12,351 nt of DNA from JAJZCD01 sp964570005 (GTDB lineage: Bacteria > Patescibacteriota > Saccharimonadia > Saccharimonadales > UBA4665): contig CAZMWE010000034.1 of assembly GCA_964570005.1 (NCBI GenBank), forward strand, positions 1 to 12,351, read 5' to 3'. The notes beneath the pieces were generated by a model. The model saw only the letters and a list, made by a program, of their open reading frames with translations, was not told the origin of the DNA and did not search any database. A program made the translations under genes and the position numbers. Numbering within the stretch: position 1 is the first letter of the stretch; each line of letters starts with the position of its first letter. Positions 1-6,759 of the stretch are shown one piece after another.

Positions 1-597
1 AAGGTGGGTGTACCTGGTGAGGCCGAGTACTATGCCCGCGGTGTGCACTACTGTGCCACCTGCGACGGCGCATTTTACCGCGACAAGCGACTCGTAGTTA
101 TCGGCGGTGGCAACAGCGCCGTGCAGGAAACCATGTTCCTGACACGTTTCGCGAGCCACATCGATCTGCTGGTGCGCAGTTCCATTAAGGCCAGTGAGGT
201 TCTGCGGGACGAGCTGCAAAAGTATGTCGACAGCGGCAAAGTTACCGTACATCTGCAAACCTCTACTGAAGAAATTGCGGGCGAGGATGGCAAAGTAGTT
301 AAGGTCGTTGGCAAGCACGGCGGCAAAAGGGTGGAGTTCCCGACCGATGGCGTATTCGTATTTGTGGGTCTTAAGCCTAACAGCGAGTTCCTGAAAGACA
401 GCGGCATCGAACTTGACCATCTGCACCTCGTAAAATCCGACGCAGACCTGCATACCACCATGAAAGGTGTATTCGTTGCCGGCGATATTCATTCCGGGGC
501 TACCATGCAGATCGCATCGGCGGCTGGCGAAGGCGCCACGGCCGCCCTTAAGATCCGCGAGTACCTCGAAGGTCACGCACATCCGATCCAGAACTGA
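1..597 (+). CDS. trxB: Thioredoxin reductase-like flavoprotein, 5'-truncated by the window edge
   Basis: The frame is open from base 1, so the N-terminal FAD Rossmann half lies outside the window and 198 residues plus TGA remain. The piece holds the redox-active CATC followed by DG, typical of low-molecular-weight thioredoxin reductases, then the nucleotide-binding glycine motif GGGNSA. Near the C-terminus comes the second FAD motif, GVFVAGDIHSGATMQIASAA. Known family role: passing electrons from a pyridine nucleotide through FAD to the CxxC pair and on to thioredoxin in the cytoplasm. The HRRxxxR segment that usually reads the NADPH 2'-phosphate is replaced by VRSSIKAS, one residue shorter and without the Arg pair, so the electron donor is uncertain. 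It converges on the FNR-like gene with a 9-bp gap. Family assignment is secure; the symbol is less so because of the donor question. Confidence 0.88.
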   Translation, partial: KVGVPGEAEYYARGVHYCATCDGAFYRDKRLVVIGGGNSAVQETMFLTRFASHIDLLVRSSIKASEVLRDELQKYVDSGKVTVHLQTSTEEIAGEDGKVVKVVGKHGGKRVEFPTDGVFVFVGLKPNSEFLKDSGIELDHLHLVKSDADLHTTMKGVFVAGDIHSGATMQIASAAGEGATAALKIREYLEGHAHPIQN

Positions 598-606
598 CCA
601 CAGGCG

Positions 607-1278
607 TCATAGCTCAGCGTAGCCGTCGTAATAGTCGAAGACGATGCGGCTGCGAGGAGTGCCCAGAGCTTCCAGATCGGTACGCAACTGTTCCACAAAA
701 GCTTGGCTGCCAGATAGGTAAATCAGGGCTTCCGGCGGAGTGGCGTCTTTGATTTCCTGGGCGGTCAAGTGATTTGGCGCGAGGATGATCTGCTTGAGCT
801 GTAGCGGGTAGGCGTCGGTGAGATCCCGGAAGAGCTGCTCCCGGCGCGACCGTAAGTAGTAAAACAGAAAGACCGGGCGTTCTTGTTTGCGGGCCAGGAG
901 GCTGCGCAGCATACTGGCGTAAGAGGCTATGCCAATGCCGCCGGCCACGAAGACGAGTGGTGTAGCCGGGGATTTTGGCAGTATCAGATCCCCCATAGTA
1001 TCGCCGATATGAGCCGGCTGACCAGCTTGCAGTGACTGGAGAGCGTGTTTATACGGCGTTTGCAGCGCGAAGTGCTTCACTATGAACGTAATCGAAGGTT
1101 CGCTCGGTAGCGAAGTCAGGCTGAAGGTACGTGAGCCGCCGCGGGGGTCGTTTGTAACATCTGGCAACACCAGCTCAACATACTGTCCCGGCACAAAATC
1201 CACCGCCCGTTCAGGCCGGAACCAGTACTGCCAGATCCCCAGCGCCAGTTCCTCACGCCGTTCAAAAAATACCTGCAT
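607..1278 (-). CDS. Ferredoxin/flavodoxin-NADP+ reductase-like FAD oxidoreductase
   Basis: A 223-residue protein with the two-domain FNR layout. The N-terminal FAD barrel contains PGQYVEL (about 30-36) and the flavin-binding RxxS motif R50-T-F-S53. The NAD(P)-binding half begins at VFVAGGIGIASY (109-120) and includes the later YLSGS turn (187-191). The C-terminus has the aromatic stretch DYYDGY (215-220), as expected where FNRs stack an aromatic residue on the flavin. No iron-sulfur cysteines or membrane segments are visible, so it is a soluble single-component reductase. Family members move electrons between NAD(P)H and ferredoxin, flavodoxin or another acceptor; the partner cannot be read here. 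It is convergent with the thioredoxin reductase-like gene. The start ATG at 1278 is preceded by a TATACT -10-like box only 8 bases away and no strong Shine-Dalgarno. Confidence 0.85.
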   Translation of the reverse strand: MQVFFERREELALGIWQYWFRPERAVDFVPGQYVELVLPDVTNDPRGGSRTFSLTSLPSEPSITFIVKHFALQTPYKHALQSLQAGQPAHIGDTMGDLILPKSPATPLVFVAGGIGIASYASMLRSLLARKQERPVFLFYYLRSRREQLFRDLTDAYPLQLKQIILAPNHLTAQEIKDATPPEALIYLSGSQAFVEQLRTDLEALGTPRSRIVFDYYDGYAEL

Positions 1279-1286
1279 ACTCTCTC

Positions 1287-1292
1287 AGTATA
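1287..1292 (-). promoter_or_regulatory. -10 box next to the start of the FNR-like gene
   Basis: Read on the minus strand, TATACT ends 8 bases before the ATG at 1278, so transcription would start about 1-3 bases before the start codon and the mRNA would be nearly leaderless. No good -35 hexamer is seen at 16-18 bases upstream. Confidence 0.45.
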
Positions 1293-1360
1293 GCTGAGCT
1301 GGAGCTGTACACTTTAAATTTCTCATAACCCGTAGTTGTACTTAATGAGTTGTAGCCTGA

Positions 1361-2029
1361 CTAGCGGCTCCTAAAACGTTCCGGATGGTCGGTCATGATA
1401 TTGATCCCAGGGTACAGCAGCGCAAGCACACGGGCCAGTTTAGGGCTGTTGACCGAGTACAGGTTCAGCTCCAAATGGTAATGCCGGGCCATATAGTATG
1501 TGATTGGGTTCATCAGCCACTTATTCAAGCTAATGCCGGTGGCGTGCAGTTTTCGGGCGCTGTCTATGATAGCTACCGGCGCGAAGTGTTCAGCTGCGTA
1601 AATCGGTGCCTCTGGCAGCATCCGGCGAATTATCCGCAACTCTTCCTGACGGAATGAGGTGATGCTGTAGACAGCGCGCGGATGTCGCCCAAGCACAAGC
1701 AATAGTTCATCAATACTACCAGGGTCCTTCAGTTCTATAAGGACAGGAATGGTGCCGATGACATCAAACGCCTCGTCAAGGCTGAGCAAGTGTTCTCCGC
1801 CCTTGAGCTCAATCGCTTGCAGAGTGGCCAGTTTTTCCTTGCGGATGACCCGTTTGTCGTCCGAAAGTCGGTTGGTAACAGAATCGTGAGTAACCACTAG
1901 GTGGTCATCGGCGGTTAGGCGTACGTCGAGCTCGACCATGTCGACGTGGTATTTTATGGCGGCAACAAAAGCCGATCGGCTATTTTCCAGCGCCAAGCCG
2001 GCCGCACCGCGGTGCCCGATTATCTTCAT
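1361..2029 (-). CDS. Glycerophosphodiester phosphodiesterase family protein
   Basis: A 222-residue TIM-barrel protein of the GDPD family, which hydrolyses glycerophosphodiesters to sn-glycerol 3-phosphate and an alcohol. All expected catalytic landmarks are present: H6-R7-G8 at the very N-terminus, ENSRSAF (15-21), the metal-binding pair E33 and D35 in VELDVRLT, the second catalytic histidine H48 in THD, and LIELKD (98-102) with E99 and K101. The C-terminal end, IMTDHPERF, matches the family's closing strand. The length is near the short end of bacterial cytoplasmic GDPDs, and there is no signal peptide, so it probably acts on internal lipid-derived diesters. The start is fixed by HRG following MKIIG directly. 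It is transcribed away from ppa; its promoter must lie in the 128-bp divergent spacer but is weak by eye. Confidence 0.9.
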   Translation of the reverse strand: MKIIGHRGAAGLALENSRSAFVAAIKYHVDMVELDVRLTADDHLVVTHDSVTNRLSDDKRVIRKEKLATLQAIELKGGEHLLSLDEAFDVIGTIPVLIELKDPGSIDELLLVLGRHPRAVYSITSFRQEELRIIRRMLPEAPIYAAEHFAPVAIIDSARKLHATGISLNKWLMNPITYYMARHYHLELNLYSVNSPKLARVLALLYPGINIMTDHPERFRSR

Positions 2030-2092
2030 CTTACCAGCTACTCATTTGGGCATTACTATGCGGCACTCGAAAAATACGAGCAAGCGCTTATT

Positions 2093-2122
2093 TTCACCAC
2101 ATCCTTTACTATAGTGTACAAT
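2093..2122 (+). promoter_or_regulatory. Promoter of ppa
   Basis: TTCACC (2093-2098), an 18-base spacer and TACAAT (2117-2122), placing the transcript start near 2129 and giving a short leader that contains AAGGAG (2147-2152), five bases before the ppa ATG. The -35 is only a partial match. The 128-bp spacer is shared with the divergent GDPD gene. Confidence 0.6.
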
Positions 2123-2157
2123 AGAACCGAATCAAATCAGAACGGCAAGGAGTAAAT

Positions 2158-2694
2158 ATGGCTGATTTTAATCAAGTACTAACCCCCGGTGACTGGCAGA
2201 ATGGCACGGTCAACACTGTTATCGAAATCCCTGAGGGCAGTTTCCTGAAAATCGAATGGCATCGTCAGACAGCAACCTTCCAGATCGACCGCGTGGAGCC
2301 AAGCATCTATGCCAAGCCGACTAACTATGGTTTTATCCCGCAGACGCTTGACGAAGACGGTGACGAATTGGACACGCTAGTCGTCTGCGATGAGCCGATC
2401 CCGACCGGCGTATGGCTGGAAGCGAAAGTCATCGGCGTCATGAACTTTACGGACGACGGCGAGGCTGACTACAAAATCGTGGTCGTCCCCAGCGATGACC
2501 GTAACACCGGCGATCGTATCAACAGCCTTGACGACCTCGGTGAACGTTGGAAGCAGAAGGTCAGCGAGCATTTCGCCCACTACAAAGACCTCAAGAAGCC
2601 CGGCACGACCGTGGTAGAAGGCTGGGGCGACGTTGAAGCTGCCAAGCAGGTCATCAAAGAGTCGATCGACCGCTGGAACGCTCAAGCCAAGTAG
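2158..2694 (+). CDS. ppa: Inorganic pyrophosphatase, family I
   Basis: A 178-residue soluble pyrophosphatase, the usual size for bacterial family I enzymes, which hydrolyse PPi to two phosphates with Mg2+ and so pull biosynthetic reactions forward. The core reads as expected: EIPEGSFLKIEW (23-34), the YAKPTNYGFIPQT segment (51-63), and the signature D-G-D-E-L-D at 67-72 with its metal-binding aspartates. A later DDGEADYKIV stretch carries further acidic ligands. A clear AAGGAG five bases upstream fixes the start. The stop codon abuts the ATG of the Nudix gene with no spacer, so the two are very probably co-transcribed and translationally coupled. Confidence 0.97.
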   Translation: MADFNQVLTPGDWQNGTVNTVIEIPEGSFLKIEWHRQTATFQIDRVEPSIYAKPTNYGFIPQTLDEDGDELDTLVVCDEPIPTGVWLEAKVIGVMNFTDDGEADYKIVVVPSDDRNTGDRINSLDDLGERWKQKVSEHFAHYKDLKKPGTTVVEGWGDVEAAKQVIKESIDRWNAQAK

Positions 2695-3117
2695 ATGAAG
2701 ATCCAAAACGTAGCTAAGACAATAGTGCGCGACACAGCCGGTCATGTTTTGCTTTTGCGTAGGTCTGCTGCTGACAATATCCGAGCCGGCGAGTGGGACT
2801 TTCCGGGTGGTGGTGTGGAAGCCGGCGAGGATATAGCAGTCGGGGCGGTTCGAGAAGTTATGGAAGAGGTTGGTCTGGATTTCCAGCCTGGCGATTTGCG
2901 GTTGATTTACGCGGCAACGAAGTCATCTTCGGCTGGAGATGCAAGTGTCAACCGCTTTGTGTATACCGCCGTAATGTCGTCCGATCAAACAGTAAAGCTG
3001 AGCCACGAACACAGTGCCTACCAATGGTTTACCATTGACGATGCCCTTAGAGAGTTTTCACATCCTGTCTATACCGAAGCGCTGCGGTATGCCCGTGATA
3101 ACAACTTGTTGAATTAG
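2695..3117 (+). CDS. Nudix hydrolase
   Basis: A 140-residue protein with a perfect Nudix box from G39 to L61: G, five residues, E45, seven residues, then REVMEEVGL with the metal-binding glutamates E57 and E58. DFPGGG just before it is the usual lead-in. Members split nucleoside diphosphates linked to a group X; the substrate cannot be told from the sequence (candidates are oxidised or non-canonical NTPs, or dinucleotides). The ATG follows the ppa stop directly (TAGATG), with the ppa 3' end supplying any ribosome-binding sequence. Pairing with ppa makes sense because NTP-cleaving Nudix enzymes release pyrophosphate. No terminator with a T-run is visible downstream. Confidence 0.93.
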   Translation: MKIQNVAKTIVRDTAGHVLLLRRSAADNIRAGEWDFPGGGVEAGEDIAVGAVREVMEEVGLDFQPGDLRLIYAATKSSSAGDASVNRFVYTAVMSSDQTVKLSHEHSAYQWFTIDDALREFSHPVYTEALRYARDNNLLN

Positions 3118-3167
3118 TACGTATTCTCTATCGTTACGTAAAAATATAGCAGCCTGTAAGAACCGTT

Positions 3168-3196
3168 TTGCATTGCCGGTGTTGCTACGCTACAAT
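3168..3196 (+). promoter_or_regulatory. Promoter of the gap operon with an inverted repeat around its -10
   Basis: TTGCAT (3168-3173), a 17-base spacer and TACAAT (3191-3196). TGCTACGC (3183-3190) and GCGTAAGCA (3202-3210) form an inverted repeat with one bulged base, enclosing the -10 and the start point. This could be an operator or a 5' hairpin. A GAGGTG ribosome site (3240-3245) precedes the gap ATG by five bases. Confidence 0.6.
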
Positions 3197-3250
3197 GGCA
3201 AGCGTAAGCAGTAACTTAAATGTAAAATCTACTGGGATAGAGGTGTATAA

Positions 3251-4315
3251 ATGAAAACACGAGTAGCTATCAATGGGTTTGGCCGCATTGGCCGCAACGC
3301 CTTTAAAATTGCCTTTGCGCGCGATGATCTGGAAGTCGTAGCCATCAATGACCTGACCGATACCAAGACGCTCGCGTATCTCCTCAAGCACGATAGCAAC
3401 TACGGCTTGTACGACCGGCAAGTAGGTTTCGACGATCAGAATATAATTGTCGACGACCAGAAAGTACGCGTGCTGGCAGAAAAGGACCCGGCGGCGTTGC
3501 CATGGCGCGACATGGAGATTGACGTCGTTATCGAATCAACCGGTTTCTTCGTTGACCCCGACAAGGCCCGTGCACACATTCAGGCGGGTGCCAAAAAAGT
3601 TGTCATCAGTGCCCCCGCTAAAGGCGAGAGTGCTGACACGGCGCCGACCGTTGTGCTTGGTGTGAACGACGACAAGCTCAAAGAGCCGGCCGACGTTGTC
3701 AGTAACGCCAGCTGTACCACTAACTGTATTACTCCGGTGGCGGGCGTCATCGAAGCTGCTTTTGGTATCGAAAAGATGATGATGACTACCATACACAGCT
3801 ATACTGCCAGCCAGCACCTGCAGGATGGTCCAGGTAAAGCTCTGCGTGAGGCCCGCGCTGGTGCCCAGAACATTACACCCACTACGACGGGCGCCTCGAT
3901 CGCGGCTGCCAAGGCGCTGCCGGCACTGCAAGGTATCTTTGCAGCATCGGAAATCCGTGTACCTACCCCGGTGGTAAGCCTGGCTGATTTCTCAATTGTT
4001 ACGAAGCGCAATGTCAGTGTCGAGGAAGTCAACGAAGCATTCAAAAAAGCTGCCAAGGAACCGTTCTACCAAGGTATTCTGGACGCGACCGATGAAGAAC
4101 TGGTCAGCACCGACTTTATTGGCAACAGTCACTCGGCTATCGTTGACTTGCACCAGACTCAGGTGGTCGGTGGCAACCTGCTGAAAGTCCAGGCCTGGTA
4201 CGACAATGAATGGGGCTACAGTAACCGCCTGGTTGAAGTTGTGGCTGACTCCGGAAAGTATTTGAGCAAGGGTGAACACCACGAGCATCACCACGAAGAG
4301 CATCACGAGGGATAG
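3251..4315 (+). CDS. gap: Glyceraldehyde-3-phosphate dehydrogenase, type I, with His-rich tail
   Basis: A 354-residue GAPDH that oxidises glyceraldehyde 3-phosphate to 1,3-bisphosphoglycerate. Visible motifs: NAD-binding INGFGRIGRNAFK at the N-terminus, an Asp after the second strand (INDLTD, about 32-37) suggesting preference for NAD over NADP, catalytic Cys155 in SNASCTTNC, catalytic His182 in HSYT, TPTTTGA in the phosphate-binding region, and WYDNEWGYSNR near the C-terminus. Ordinary type I enzymes have about 330-340 residues; this one adds a tail ending in GEHHEHHHEEHHEG (341-354) with seven histidines, suggestive of metal binding. It is the first gene of the sugar-phosphate operon, and rpiB starts 25 bases after its stop. 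Confidence 0.97.
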   Translation: MKTRVAINGFGRIGRNAFKIAFARDDLEVVAINDLTDTKTLAYLLKHDSNYGLYDRQVGFDDQNIIVDDQKVRVLAEKDPAALPWRDMEIDVVIESTGFFVDPDKARAHIQAGAKKVVISAPAKGESADTAPTVVLGVNDDKLKEPADVVSNASCTTNCITPVAGVIEAAFGIEKMMMTTIHSYTASQHLQDGPGKALREARAGAQNITPTTTGASIAAAKALPALQGIFAASEIRVPTPVVSLADFSIVTKRNVSVEEVNEAFKKAAKEPFYQGILDATDEELVSTDFIGNSHSAIVDLHQTQVVGGNLLKVQAWYDNEWGYSNRLVEVVADSGKYLSKGEHHEHHHEEHHEG

Positions 4316-4340
4316 AACCGTCTGAGGCGGTGGGCAGATA

Positions 4341-4787
4341 ATGAAAATATATCTCGGTGCAGATCATAACGGGTTGGATTATAAGACCAAAATAGCGGCC
4401 TATCTGAAGAAACTTGACTACCAAGTAGTGGATGAAGGCGGCGTGACACGCAACCCTGAGGATGATTTCCCGCAGTTTGCTGGCCGGGTCGTGTCGGCTA
4501 TGCGCGGTGATCCGGAACCAGTAACGCGCGGTATTCTCATCTGTGGCAGTGGCCAGGGGATGTGCATGGCCGCGAACCGATTCAAAGGTATCCGTGCTGC
4601 CCTGTGCTGGGACCAGGCGGAAGCCCGCTCCAGTCGCAACGACGATGATAGCAACGTGCTGTGTCTAAGCGCCCGTGACGTGGATTTCGATAAGACTGTT
4701 GCGATCGTGCATACGTGGCTGATGACGCCATTCGCTGGTGCTCCGCGCTTTAAGCGCCGTATCGCGGAGATGGACGAACTGGCATGA
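4341..4787 (+). CDS. rpiB: Ribose-5-phosphate isomerase B family
   Basis: A 148-residue RpiB/LacA/LacB-family isomerase, interconverting ribose 5-phosphate and ribulose 5-phosphate in the non-oxidative pentose phosphate pathway. It shows GADHNG (6-11) with Asp8 and His9, the phosphate loop ICGSGQGM with the proposed base Cys68, and SRNDDDSNVLCLSAR (98-112) matching the SRQHNDTNVL region of E. coli RpiB. In that segment E. coli His99, assigned to sugar-ring opening, is replaced by Asp101, so catalysis may differ or the substrate may not be plain ribose 5-phosphate. Neighbouring rpe and transketolase genes strongly support a pentose phosphate role. The stop overlaps the next start by 4 bases (ATGA). 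Confidence 0.9.
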   Translation: MKIYLGADHNGLDYKTKIAAYLKKLDYQVVDEGGVTRNPEDDFPQFAGRVVSAMRGDPEPVTRGILICGSGQGMCMAANRFKGIRAALCWDQAEARSSRNDDDSNVLCLSARDVDFDKTVAIVHTWLMTPFAGAPRFKRRIAEMDELA

Positions 4788-5233
4788 AAAAACAGGACAG
4801 GAACATAGTTATTACGCCGCGGTGTCAATGGCTGTTTGTGGGTGCAGTGTTGGGCGGCTGGCTCGGCGAGACACTGGCGGTACTGCACCAGCTGGCGACC
4901 AATTATGTGAGCCGCGGTACCTGGTTGTTCCAGGCCAGCACCTGGGTTTTTCCGGCACTTGTTTTTGTGGTATCACTGGGCTTTGCGATTCGGCGGTACG
5001 GGTCTTGGCTGCGCCGGGTGTTCTTTAGTACGCTGTTAATCACGGCGGTAATGTCTGTGTACGGTGCGTTGGAATGGGTTGATATTTATTGGTACAACGC
5101 TTACACCCGGAATCATCCGCTTACCGACAGTGCCTCATACTGGCAGACATTCGGCAATCAGTGGAGTTTGATGATCGCTGTGTTGGCATTCTATGCAGCT
5201 CTCCTTTTGTGGGCGGACAGGAGAAGGGTCTAA
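4784..5233 (+). CDS. Small integral membrane protein of unknown function
   Basis: Not recognised. It is 149 residues with four likely membrane helices at about 15-36, 46-69, 77-98 and 126-144, short positively charged connectors (RRYGSWLRR after helix 2) and a basic end (DRRRV). Between helices 3 and 4 is a polar, aromatic loop of about 28 residues (roughly 99-126). No catalytic motif is seen. Its ATG overlaps the rpiB stop (ATGA), and its stop lies one base before the rpe start, so it is firmly embedded in the sugar-phosphate operon and is likely translated by coupling. A role in sugar-phosphate physiology, such as transport or sensing, is only a guess from position. Confidence 0.82.
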   Translation: MKKQDRNIVITPRCQWLFVGAVLGGWLGETLAVLHQLATNYVSRGTWLFQASTWVFPALVFVVSLGFAIRRYGSWLRRVFFSTLLITAVMSVYGALEWVDIYWYNAYTRNHPLTDSASYWQTFGNQWSLMIAVLAFYAALLLWADRRRV

Positions 5234-5234
5234 C

Positions 5235-5882
5235 ATGGCTGCGACGACTATCTGTCCGACTATTACCACCGATGATGTCGACACCTACGGACGGCAGGTT
5301 GAGTTGACGCTCACGTATGCGCATCGTATCCACATTGATGTCGCTGACGGTGTATTTGCACCCAATCGACTACTCGACATTGAAAACGTTTGGTGGCCGG
5401 CCGGAGTCCGGGCCGACCTGCACGTCATGTACCAAAATCCCTTCGACCATCTTGAAACCCTGGTAAGCTTAAACCCGCAGCTGGTCATCGTGCATGCCGA
5501 AGCTGATGGAGATTTTCTGCAGTTTGCCGATGCTTGCCATAGCCACGGTATGGAAGTGGGTGTGGCATTATTGCCGGAAACACCGGTGGAAGCCATCCAG
5601 CCGGCACTCGGCCTGGTTGACCATGTGCTAATTTTTTCCGGCCATCTCGGCCACTTCGGTGGACACGCTGATATGAGTCTGCTGGGCAAGGTGCAACGGC
5701 TCAAGGCACTGAAGCCACAGCTCGAAATTGGCTGGGATGGCGGTGTGAACGACCACAATGCCCGGGCATTGGCACTTGGCGGCGTGGACGTTTTGAACGC
5801 CGGTGGTTACTTGCACGGGGCCATGGCGCCCAAGACCGCTTACCTGAAATTGCTTGCCGAAGTGACAAGCCGGCGCAGCTGA
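5235..5882 (+). CDS. rpe: Ribulose-phosphate 3-epimerase, divergent
   Basis: A 215-residue TIM-barrel enzyme interconverting ribulose 5-phosphate and xylulose 5-phosphate. The metal-binding and catalytic residues of Rpe can all be placed: H33 and D35 in RIHIDVADG, H63 in DLHVMYQNP, and D168 in GWDGGVN. The phosphate-binding loop, usually SVxPGFGGQ, is altered to SGHLGHFGGH (135-144), and the N-terminal SILS motif reads CPTITTDD, so it is a distant member. I chose ATG 5235, preceded by AAGGG six bases upstream, rather than the in-frame ATG at 5193. The earlier start would add 14 residues unlike the family and overlap the membrane-protein gene by 41 bases. Confidence 0.86.
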   Translation: MAATTICPTITTDDVDTYGRQVELTLTYAHRIHIDVADGVFAPNRLLDIENVWWPAGVRADLHVMYQNPFDHLETLVSLNPQLVIVHAEADGDFLQFADACHSHGMEVGVALLPETPVEAIQPALGLVDHVLIFSGHLGHFGGHADMSLLGKVQRLKALKPQLEIGWDGGVNDHNARALALGGVDVLNAGGYLHGAMAPKTAYLKLLAEVTSRRS

Positions 5883-5890
5883 CCTATAAT
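5862..5890 (+). promoter_or_regulatory. Promoter inside the end of rpe, driving the transketolase genes
   Basis: GTGACA (5862-5867, five of six consensus bases), a 17-base spacer and a perfect TATAAT (5885-5890). The start point would fall near 5897, only about five bases before the ATG at 5902, and no Shine-Dalgarno is present. This gives transketolase and aldolase their own nearly leaderless transcript in addition to read-through from gap. Confidence 0.72.
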
Positions 5891-5901
5891 CCATAAGCAG
5901 T

Positions 5902-6759
5902 ATGGCAAAAATCTACACCATTAAACAACTAGAGCAGAAAGCCAATACCATCCGGGAGGATATTATCCGGATGCTGGAGGCGGCCGGCAGCGGTCACAGT
6001 GCCGGTCCGCTCGGACTAGCCGACATTTTTACGGCGCTGTATTTTGATGTGCTTAAGCATGATCCCAAGCGTCCGGACTGGGAAGACCGTGACATCCTGC
6101 TGCTCAGCAACGGCCACTGCGTGCCTGTTCGCTACGCCACCATGGCCGAAGCCGGCTATTTTCCTAAAAAAGAGTTGCTGACGTTGCGCAAGCTGGGGTC
6201 GCGTTTGCAAGGCCATCCGGAACGTACACGCTTGCCGGGGCTTGAAAATACCAGCGGCCCGCTCGGCTGCGGTTTAAGCCAAGCGGCGGGTGTGGCACTA
6301 GCGCTACGCATGGATAAACAGGCACATCGGCACGTTTATGTCGTGACAGGTGATGGCGAACTTGATGAGGGCAACAACTGGGAGGCCATTATGCTAGCCG
6401 CCAAATACAAGCTCAATAACATTATCGCCATCGTGGATCGTAATAATATCCAGATAGATGGCCCAACTGATGCTGTTATGCCACTGGAGGACCTGAAGGC
6501 CAAGTGGGAAAGCTTTGGCTGGTACACGATTGAAATTGACGGTAATGACATTGAAGCGGTCATTGATGCCTGCGCCATGGCTAAAGCGGTTACCGAAAAG
6601 CCGGTGGTTATTTTGGCCTACACCATTCCGGGTAAGGGCGTGGATTTTATGGAATACGACTTCCATTGGCACGGCGTACCACCGAATCACGAACAAGCCG
6701 TAAAAGCTTTGCACGAGCTACGCACTCTCGGCGGTCGGATACGAGGCGAACATGAATAA
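5902..6759 (+). CDS. Transketolase, N-terminal subunit
   Basis: A 285-residue protein equal to the thiamine-diphosphate pyrophosphate-binding half of transketolase, which moves two-carbon units between xylulose 5-phosphate and aldoses. Visible landmarks: GSGHS (29-33) with H32, SNGH (69-72) with H72, QGHPE with H105, and the ThDP motif starting G150-D151-G152 and ending at the paired Asn of DRNNIQIDG (179-187), which binds Mg2+ and diphosphate. About 600-residue transketolases carry both halves in one chain; here they are separate genes, as in many archaea and several bacterial lineages. The start codon sits 11 bases after a TATAAT box. The last 8 bases overlap the C-subunit gene. Confidence 0.95.
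   Translation: MAKIYTIKQLEQKANTIREDIIRMLEAAGSGHSAGPLGLADIFTALYFDVLKHDPKRPDWEDRDILLLSNGHCVPVRYATMAEAGYFPKKELLTLRKLGSRLQGHPERTRLPGLENTSGPLGCGLSQAAGVALALRMDKQAHRHVYVVTGDGELDEGNNWEAIMLAAKYKLNNIIAIVDRNNIQIDGPTDAVMPLEDLKAKWESFGWYTIEIDGNDIEAVIDACAMAKAVTEKPVVILAYTIPGKGVDFMEYDFHWHGVPPNHEQAVKALHELRTLGGRIRGEHE

Noticed and set aside
3121..3146. TACGTA repeat pair after the Nudix gene as a terminator
   Set aside because: Only six base pairs, AT-rich, and followed by A residues rather than T.
5193..5234. Upstream in-frame ATG for rpe
   Set aside because: It would add residues not seen in the family and overlap the membrane-protein gene, while ATG 5235 has a well-placed AAGGG.
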